A program made the position numbers and the translations under genes. Positions 56,528 to 64,000 of a DNA stretch of 64,000 nt are shown here, piece by piece. The stretch is from Rotaria sordida (taxonomy: Eukaryota > Rotifera > Eurotatoria > Philodinida > Philodinidae). Position 1 is the stretch's first letter. Each line of letters opens with the position of its first letter. Location: the NCBI GenBank assembly GCA_905250125.1, contig CAJNOL010000024.1, positions 72,859 through 136,858 of the forward strand, in the 5' to 3' direction. Below the pieces are notes generated by a model. That model worked only from the letters and a program-made list of their open reading frames with translations. It did not search any database and had not been told where the DNA came from.

Positions 56528-59500
56528 ATGCTTCAAACATCTTTCGAAAACGAACAATTCAATATGTTATCAAAAACTTTAACAAATAATCGAACACGAA
56601 ATGGTTTTATTGCTACCAATCGTCCAGATTCTGCACAAGTATTTTTTATAAATTTCTTTTGTTTTTTTATTTTTTTGTTTGTATATGACATTTTCTTTTT
56701 CATGCAAACAGTTGGTTGATTTACATGTGTATATTATTCCAAAATCTGTATGGAAAAATGTTCAACACTTAGCACAAAATGCAGCTATGGATGATGCTAT
56801 ATCAGTTGGTTTTGTTCGGTAATGATATTTGAATATTTGTTTTTGATTTTTTTGTTTCAAAATTTAGAGTACCACCAGATATGAAATTACAGAATTTACG
56901 TGAACAAATTGAACGATTATGTAGAATAGAAAATGACTTTCCACGAGATTTTATTTTTCTTCGATCTGTTGGAAGATGTTTAACAAGAGTTAAACAAACA
57001 CAAGAAAATGAATTAAAAGTTAAACATTATCGTCCACCACTGGTTAGAATGTTTATTTTTTTTTCTACATATAAGAAAACGATAAGATAATTTATTTCTT
57101 TTAGACCTATGCATCAGAGGTACAAGTTTTCTTTTTTAAAATAAAAAACAAAAAGGAATTATATAAATTATTGATTTAATTAGATTTATCTTCTCGAAGG
57201 TCGTCATGAAGATTATACATATACACCGGCTGATTCTCCAGCAATGTCTTCTGCTAATTATTTATTTGGTAATCGTCATCAATATCGTTTAAATCTTGAT
57301 GATCATGGTCAATCATCATCGAGATTTTCTAATTATGACCCTCGTAAACCATTACATGATGAGACAAAGAATTTATCAAAACCGAATGTATATGATTTAA
57401 CATCTTATCTTCCATCATCAGGCAGACGAGATTGGACAAAGTTTACACGAAATGATTCAGGTAATTACAATTGAAAATTTATTCTATATTAAATCAAAGT
57501 CTTGTTTGGTTTTTTTTTCGATTTAGAGGAATCATCACCAAGGTATGTGAAGAAAAAAAAGTATACGTTAAAAATTTGTTTGAAGTTTTTCAAATGAAAC
57601 CAAACAAAAATAATCGAAGTACTTTTTTTTCTAGCCTATCCGTTACGACGAATATTACAGCGAGGTATAAAAGTAGAAACATGTGTGTTTTTTTTCCTTT
57701 GTAAAATAACAAAATATTGTGCTATTTTTGTCTTAAACCTCTTTTCTATTTGCATGTAATTAGAAGAAAACATAATTATTATATAGGGAATTACTTAAAT
57801 TACAAGAAGAACAAGAACGTCTTCGTCGACGTCAAGCTGAACTACAACGAATACGTCGAGCTGTTGAAGAAAAAAAACTTAATTCAGGACGTGAAAAAGA
57901 AGAAGAAGAAGAAAAACGTCGTCGTCAAGAAAAAACCGAAACTGAGCGTCGTCGTTTAGAACAACAGACACAAGCTGCTACAAAAATTCAAGCATCATTT
58001 CGTGGTTTTAAAGATCGTCAAGCATATCGCAAAGGTCAACAAAAGTAAATATTTATTTCCTTATTATTTTTTATTAAAAAATCATTTTAATATGTCTTCA
58101 GTGTTCTGAAAAATGATTCTCGAATTTCATCATCAAAAACTAATATATTCAATAAAGAATCAATAAAAAATAAGGAAAATATAGATATTAATGATGATGA
58201 ATTGTCCGATAGGTTTGTTTTATATTGTAATCTCACGTATTTATATTGAATATTTCTCACAGATATGTGTTATCTGAAAAATTCCAAAAAAACCAAAAAT
58301 ATATATGCATGTTGTTCATTTAGATGTGTGTGTGTTGTCTGTAAAAATTTTACTTTCTTTCTTCTCTCATCTTTTTTATCTTTTCCTAGTCAAATTTTAT
58401 CTCTATCATCATCGATTGAATCAACATCAGATGTTGATTCAAATTCATCTCGAACAGAAACTAGAACAACAAAAAAACAAGGTACAGAAAGTACACATTC
58501 GAATTCATCATCATCATTATCACAAAAAACTGAAAGAAAAATTCAATCGAATATATTATCTGATTCAAAAACTGACGAATCTAATAACATTAATGATGAA
58601 AATATACGAAGTACAACAGTTACTAAAATACGTCATTCTGCAGATGAGATTTTACCATTAGCAACACCAGATAGTGATGATGATATGTAAGTAATGGAAT
58701 ATATCAATGTATCGAATAAATGTATTTGTATAAGTATTTGTGTGTTCGTCTTGCTTATAAATATAAATAATTGATTTTGATTGAAATTAAACAAGTTCTT
58801 TTTTTTTCTAATCTAATTCAAAGACATGAATTAGAAAAACAAGAAACAGAAACTAAACGACGTCGACAATTAGAAGAAGACAAACGAAAAGCCAAAGAAT
58901 TAGAAGAACAACGACAACGAAAATTAACTCAAAAACATGAAGATCGTATGTGTTACTATACTACTTTTGTTTTTTTGTTTTAATAGTCGAAATTACAAAG
59001 TAAATTAACCTTTTCAGGATAGGATTTGTTTTTTTTTTGCGAAGTAAAGTAATAAAACACGGAATTAGCTAAAATGAATTAATTTGGAATTTGAGAAGAA
59101 CGAACACCTGTTTTTGGAAGGGCAGACACATAGTACGTGGTACAGTAACCATAAATTCCAGAAAGGCTAACTCAGTCTTCGAAGAAACATCACCTGCTCG
59201 GCCCTCATGCTGAAAAAACACTGCAGGTAGAACTCGTCGGATTGGTCCCAAATCCAGGTATGGAACTTTTCTGTTAACTGGGTCCGAAGATTTTGAATCC
59301 AACAGACTCTACCATCCGACTTTTAACATATTTCAAATAGTATCTATTTTAATTATATTGAACAGAAAAACTTCTTGTCAAAGATTTCTCATTTACAATT
59401 AAATATAATTCTGTTTTATCTTTTATAATTTCGTTAACAATTTTTCGTCTTAAACCAATTGTTCATCATAGGAATTTTTATGTTTCACTCATTTTGTCCT

Positions 59501-60313
59501 ACTATAGTGCATACAACATGTACTTTCTAATTCAATTTTTATTGCTTAGTAAATATTTCTGTACTTATAAAGTTTCTATTTTTTTTTTCTTAAATTTAAA
59601 ATGATTTAACTCGATTTCAAACAAAGAACTATTTTTCTAGCTGAACATCTTCGTACTCGTCTTCAAGAATTACAAACTAGTCGTGTTGATCTTGAAAAAA
59701 TTCAAAGTGAAGTTATCAAAAATTTAAAATATATGCATAGTCGAATAACATTACGACGACGAGAAGGTTCGATTGATTTTATTATTTATATGAATAAATC
59801 AATTAATTTTTATTTTCAGCTCGTGATATGTGGAAAAAAAAATATTTTCAAGAAAAGAAAAAAACTTCATCATTAGAAGAACAATCAACACAATTAAAAA
59901 CTGAACTAGATCAAATAAATAAAAAAATCCTAGATATTATGGGCAAAGAATCTAAACATTCAGCACAAATAGGTCATTTGAAATCAGCAGAAGTTGGAGT
60001 AAGACAAAAGAATCTTATTTAATTTATTAAAATAAAAGTTTATTTTTCTTTTTGTAAGGACTTCATTTTACAAATTACACGTATTCAACAGGAAATTTTA
60101 GATATTCGTCATCAAATTGATCTAGCAAAATTACGATTAACAACAGATATTAAAGTAATTATTGTAAAACAAGAAACACATTTTTTTTTGTCTATACATT
60201 AATTATTATTTTAGTTACGAAATCAAGCTGAAAATGAAAGTCGAACATTAAAATATGAACTAACTCAAGCGAAAATGAATTTAAAGCATATTAGAAATCG
60301 TATAGGAGTTTAA
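56528..60313 (+). CDS. SPATA1: Spermatogenesis-associated protein 1 (SPATA1) with IQ motif
   Basis: SPATA1 is a sperm/flagellum-linked coiled-coil protein of poorly known function. Exon 1 starts MLQTSFENEQFNML; exon 2 begins at 56712 with LVDLHVYIIPKSVW; exon 3 gives VPPDMKLQNLREQIERLC then IFLRSVGRCLTRVKQ; then IYLLEGRHEDYTYTPAD. The N-terminal region is ubiquitin-like in the family. The middle is Ser-rich and includes an IQ calmodulin-binding motif (KIQASFRGFKDRQAYRK, about 57980-58030). The C-terminal coiled coil has ARDMWKKKYFQEKKKTSSLE and NESRTLKYELTQAKMNLKHI, ending at 60313. About fourteen small exons are involved, some very short. The intron 58945-59640 is enlarged. The exact middle exon borders are uncertain. 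Confidence 0.85.
58990..59335. other. Insert in a SPATA1 intron
   Basis: The 0.7 kb intron between the EEQRQRKLTQKHED exon and the EHLRTRLQELQTSR exon contains a segment of noticeably higher G+C content (about 59090-59320) than its surroundings. No gene, terminal repeats or RNA is recognised. It is likely an element fragment. Confidence 0.4.
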
Positions 60314-60368
60314 AATGTTTTCTTTTTGTTGCAATATATATATGTAATTAAAGAGTTATTTCTTTATT

Positions 60369-61120
60369 TTAACGATCAGCTGTACGATAGGATTTTTCGA
60401 CTGGTACTGGACTTGCAGATTGACTTTGTTTAATAGAAGCAATAATATGTTCTTCGGTTTCATGTAATTGTTGTTTGATTAAATCGAAAATATTATGAAG
60501 ATCAACAGTAATTGTTGTATCATGTGCATGATGAGAGTGATGTTCATGATCATATTTTTTATGATGATCATCGTGACGGTCTATTCAATAGAAACAATAA
60601 ATACGAAATGAAATACATAGAAAAATTTGAATTATTTACATGAACTATGATCATGATCATGATGATGGTGATGGTGATGATCATGATCATGATCATGATC
60701 CTTCAATGTATCATTTGTTACTGAAAAAAACAAATGTTTTTATTATTTAATTACATTTATTTTGAAAATTTCACTTGTTGCATCGTCAGTAACAACTAGA
60801 GTTGGTAAGGGTTCTTGATCTTGTGCATTAATTCCTAGAATGTAAAGAATACATAAGAGATGTGTGAAGATATAAATCTTATTTTATAATTGATATATAT
60901 ATATAAATTTTTTAAAATCTTTTTGATCGAAATTATCGACCAACCTGATTCAGATGGAAGGGAATCATTGGAATTAGCTCGTAAATATTCAGTACCAATG
61001 GCAATTTCTTGAGTTCTGCTACCTGTTTAGATTCTTCGAGTAGAAATTTGTATAAAAAAATTTAAATTAAAACAAACCTGCAATACATATTGTAACAATT
61101 GAGAATAAAAAAAGGCGCAT
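60369..61120 (-). CDS. Histidine-rich secreted protein
   Basis: The start gives a signal peptide (MRLFLFSIVTICIAG) split by an intron. The following exons give TQEIAIGTEYLRANS, then QDQEPLPTLVVTDD, then the His-rich core: an alternating Asp-His run, seven consecutive His and further DHDH, continued in the next exon as DDHHKKYDHEHHSHHAHD. The C-terminal part is a soluble amphipathic helix (LHNIFDLIKQQLHETEEHII) followed by a Ser/Pro tail. The Asp/His repeats suggest binding of zinc, copper or nickel in the extracellular space; that is inference from composition. It is convergent with SPATA1, with only 55 bp between the stops. I recognise no family. Confidence 0.7.
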
Positions 61121-63645
61121 TGTAGTCCTGAGATGAATGTGTCAAACAGTGCAGACGACGAGAATATACTGATGTGCGTTGTTCTTGTTACGTATATATA
61201 TATATATATATATATGCTGCTAATAGAGAAACAGGAAATATCATCAATCATACATTCATCTCTTACAGTCTGAAACAAAAAAATGGATTATTCTAGTTGC
61301 GTGATAACTGCCAGCATCATCTTTCTATCTACTATAACGCAATATTAAGTCAAAGGCTGTAGAATAAGATTAGAAAAACAACAGTCGCCATATATATACA
61401 AACCTTGTGATTGGATTGATGATTTGTTACAAATGTCATCAATGACGAACTGACATATATCCCTTGAAAAGGATAACTATTTGCTCCATATATATATATA
61501 TAATATTATTCTGCAAGAAGACTAATGAATGAGACATAAATTATCCTATCTAACAAAAAAAAAAGAGTATATCCATTCACAAGTGTAATAAATAAGAAAG
61601 TAAGTCATAATATTAAAGGACAGATTTTAAGTCTCAAGTAGACATGAAATGTTAGAAAATGATCTACGATTTATTTGAATGAAAAGAAAAGTTATTGATT
61701 TTTTGATTAATTATTTCACCTACATTGTTATAGATTCATAGAAATGTATTTTTGTCGCCAATTACTTGATTACCATATAACGCTATATTGAAACAACAAG
61801 TACTGACAAATTCAAATTCATATGAAAGAGCTCAAAAATTATTATCGATTTACATTTAGACATGATAATATGAGAGTTGTGTTTATTCACATATGCAATT
61901 TCGTACGTCAACACTTGATAGTAGTAATTTCATATATCAACAGATGATACAGTGTTACATGATAACATAGGTTAAGAAAACTTTCTTAGGTTCTGTACAA
62001 AGTATTCTTAATAATAATACTAACGTAGGACGAAATCTAAAGTGATAATTTTCACCTATCAATGAAATAAAAAAGAACGGATGTTTACATTACTGGTGGA
62101 TCCAAGGAATGCATGAAGAGAGCGGAGATGGAACTAGTACTGATCTGCCAGTATGTTTTATTTATTTTTTGCTCTTGATATCTCGCAGAAGATATGTAAT
62201 AAAACTTTGTTGAAAGTTGACTATGTCAAATATCACTATCTACAGATGGAATACTACGACAACTCGTCAGTTTAGTATCGGTGTGGATTTCAAACCGACC
62301 GATTCCATCTCTGAAAGGGAGCTCAACCCTCTCTCCTCTTCTAGAAATCTTTAAGCTGCAATTACAAAGAAAACGATTCTATATTATAGGCAAAGAAAAT
62401 ATCAGCTTTTCAGTTCCTTCCTACAAATTTTTTCCGGTTCTGCCACTAGTTCGCATTGTGTAGACGTATTGTCTTTTACAAATATTAATGAAGTATACAT
62501 AGAATAACTTGTCGTTTATGTATCAAAGGGCACATTTATGTTGATTGGATTGTAAAAATACTAACTATTCATTATCCATTGTCTTTCATACAAAAGAAAA
62601 ATAACCTTAAAATCTAAATATCAAATTGTCATTGTAAGATGCATCATATTCTACGCCCTTTTAAATATACTTTAAATACTTCTACGTCAGTAAAATTTTA
62701 CAATGATTAATTTATTTGTCATTTGTAAGAATTCAACTAGCTGATGGCATTTATAAAAAAATAACCATGAGATAGTATTTAGAAACAATAATAGATAATA
62801 TAAAAAACAGATTTTAAGAACTGAAATTCTATGACTTATAAAATTCATAGATATATTTCTTATTCCACGGTCTTTAAAATATTTGTCACATAACAAATGA
62901 AAATGTCATTTGTTTTTAATCTCTGAATTCAAACTAAATTATTATGCAAAATCATTCTTTGTTTTTGTGTAATAAATAAAATTAAGATGTAGATATTCTT
63001 TACTTTTTGATTACACTAGGAATCATCGGACTATTGTAAACAAGATGTATTTGTGATGATTTACTAAAGTTGTATTCGTTTTTGTACATTGTCAGCACGC
63101 TTGAATACGGAATTTTGATTATTCAAAAAGTGGCATTTCAAAGCTAAATCAAACATTCGTCTATTTATTGTAAATCTTAACTTATATTAACATGATTAAT
63201 AATAATTACACTTCAAAAAAAAAAAACGACAAAGAAAAAAAAAAGAATGAAACTGACAAAAATGTCAATTTGAGTTAATTTACTAATCTAATCATACATT
63301 AATTTCATTCACTTCATTCAACATTTATAACATAAGAAATCTCTGAGATATATATTAGATATCCTACATATGACAAATTTATTAAAAGAACTTTGATTTG
63401 TCTTTTTTCCAGTAATATAAATAAACGATATGCCACTTGTGTCTAGTGCATGCTTTTCATCCTTTTAATATAGAGAGAGGAGATAATTAGCAGTTGTATA
63501 ATATTAATATCGTTGAGAATTAATGATAACATCCAAATTATGGAATGGATAAATGGAATAAAAGAAATAACGCATTGAAATATATCATTTTATATTTGTA
63601 AAAACAAACTAATTTTTGTTTTTTTTTCTCTGAGTATTTTTCACA
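61121..63645. other. Intergenic region, AT-rich
   Basis: TA microsatellites occur at about 61194-61215 and 61490-61503. I see no coding exon, tRNA or paired repeat in the remaining 2.4 kb. Confidence 0.45.
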
Positions 63646-64000
63646 TCAATAAACTGGATATGATGGTGTTCGATGTGTAGGAATGTTAGTGTTCTTTTTG
63701 TTGCTATTATTATTATTATTATTATTATTATGATTTCGTATTGTTGATGGTTGATATAATTGTTGATGCATACGATCGATTAATGTCGATGGTTTATGAT
63801 TAACAGATTCAAAACGTGAACGTCTTTGTTGTCGTTGATGTGTATTATCAAAAAAATCATCACTTGTTATTTTCGTTGATGTTAATAAAACAGATAATGG
63901 TGATGAATGATTTTCATAATAACGTTCTGAATTTGTTAATGAATGTTGTAATGAAATATCACGTCGATATGGACGTTTTGTACGTTGTTTTTGAGATGAT
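63646..64000 (-). CDS. 3' end of an unidentified gene (partial)
   Basis: The minus-strand frame runs open from the window edge to a TGA at 63646-63648. It encodes a basic, Arg/Ser/Gln-rich, probably disordered tail: QRTKRPYRRDISLQHSL, FFDNTHQRQQRRSRFESVNH, STLIDRMHQQLYQPSTI, then a run of eight Asn (AAT/AAC-type triplets) and NIPTHRTPSYPVY at the end. Codon use matches the real genes of the window. The start and any domains lie outside. No family is assigned. Confidence 0.65.
   Translation of the reverse strand, partial: SSQKQRTKRPYRRDISLQHSLTNSERYYENHSSPLSVLLTSTKITSDDFFDNTHQRQQRRSRFESVNHKPSTLIDRMHQQLYQPSTIRNHNNNNNNNNSNKKNTNIPTHRTPSYPVY

Noticed and set aside
1-64000. CRISPR arrays, prokaryotic operons or phage-like modules
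   Set aside because: The window is eukaryotic, with spliceosomal introns in most conserved genes; the tandem repeats found are contiguous minisatellites without unique spacers.

Overview
The window looks like nuclear DNA of a small invertebrate, most probably a bdelloid rotifer (Rotaria/Philodina/Adineta type). The reasons are the low GC content, conserved metazoan genes cut by many 50-70 bp GT...AG introns, two genes of motile cilia/sperm biology, a large load of low-copy foldback elements and decayed genes, and an inverted block of GGGTGTGT/TGTGGG-type repeats resembling those described for bdelloid telomeres. The assignment to Bdelloidea is inference; the metazoan origin is secure. The sequence is a draft assembly with two N gaps (40154-40163 and 53970-54069).

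Region 1 (about 4.1-16.4 kb) is dense with intact genes: alpha-galactosidase (GH27), a divergently transcribed ZP-domain membrane protein, a protein with three cold-shock domains, a CCDC51/MITOK-like mitochondrial coiled-coil protein, two small unidentified genes in tandem, and DNA polymerase lambda. A non-coding repeat lies at 1.2-2.8 kb and again inside the long intron of the ZP gene.

Region 2 (about 16.4-39 kb) is mobile-element-rich. It holds a 3.2 kb segmental duplication carrying only the 3' exons of a NEK4-like kinase (copy 1 at 16.5-19.8 kb, copy 2 in the true gene at 35.6-38.8 kb), a 33 bp minisatellite, the decayed C-terminal part of an isoleucyl-tRNA synthetase, an inverted telomere-like block, a decayed DNA polymerase epsilon fragment interrupted by a Helitron/Helentron piece with a PIF1 helicase tail, several foldback/MITE elements, an orphan membrane ORF, a decayed SLC25 carrier, and a 1.9 kb element whose long terminal inverted repeats are built from tandem subrepeats. 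That element ends 7 bp from the duplication breakpoint.

Region 3 (about 37.6-64 kb) has intact genes with wide spacers: NEK4-like kinase, tRNA-Gly(TCC), CCDC113/CFAP263, ribosomal protein uS3 (RPS3), a tiny secreted twin-CX3C peptide, SPATA1, a histidine-rich secreted protein and the 3' end of one more gene. The spacers contain a TTAA-flanked piggyBac-type MITE and a 279 bp spacer-less palindrome.

There is no prokaryote-style operon logic. Functional links are loose: NEK4, CCDC113 and SPATA1 belong to cilium/sperm biology, and Pol lambda (intact) and Pol epsilon (decayed fragment) to DNA repair and replication. Exon models were assembled by eye from splice sites and similarity to known families; no search was run.
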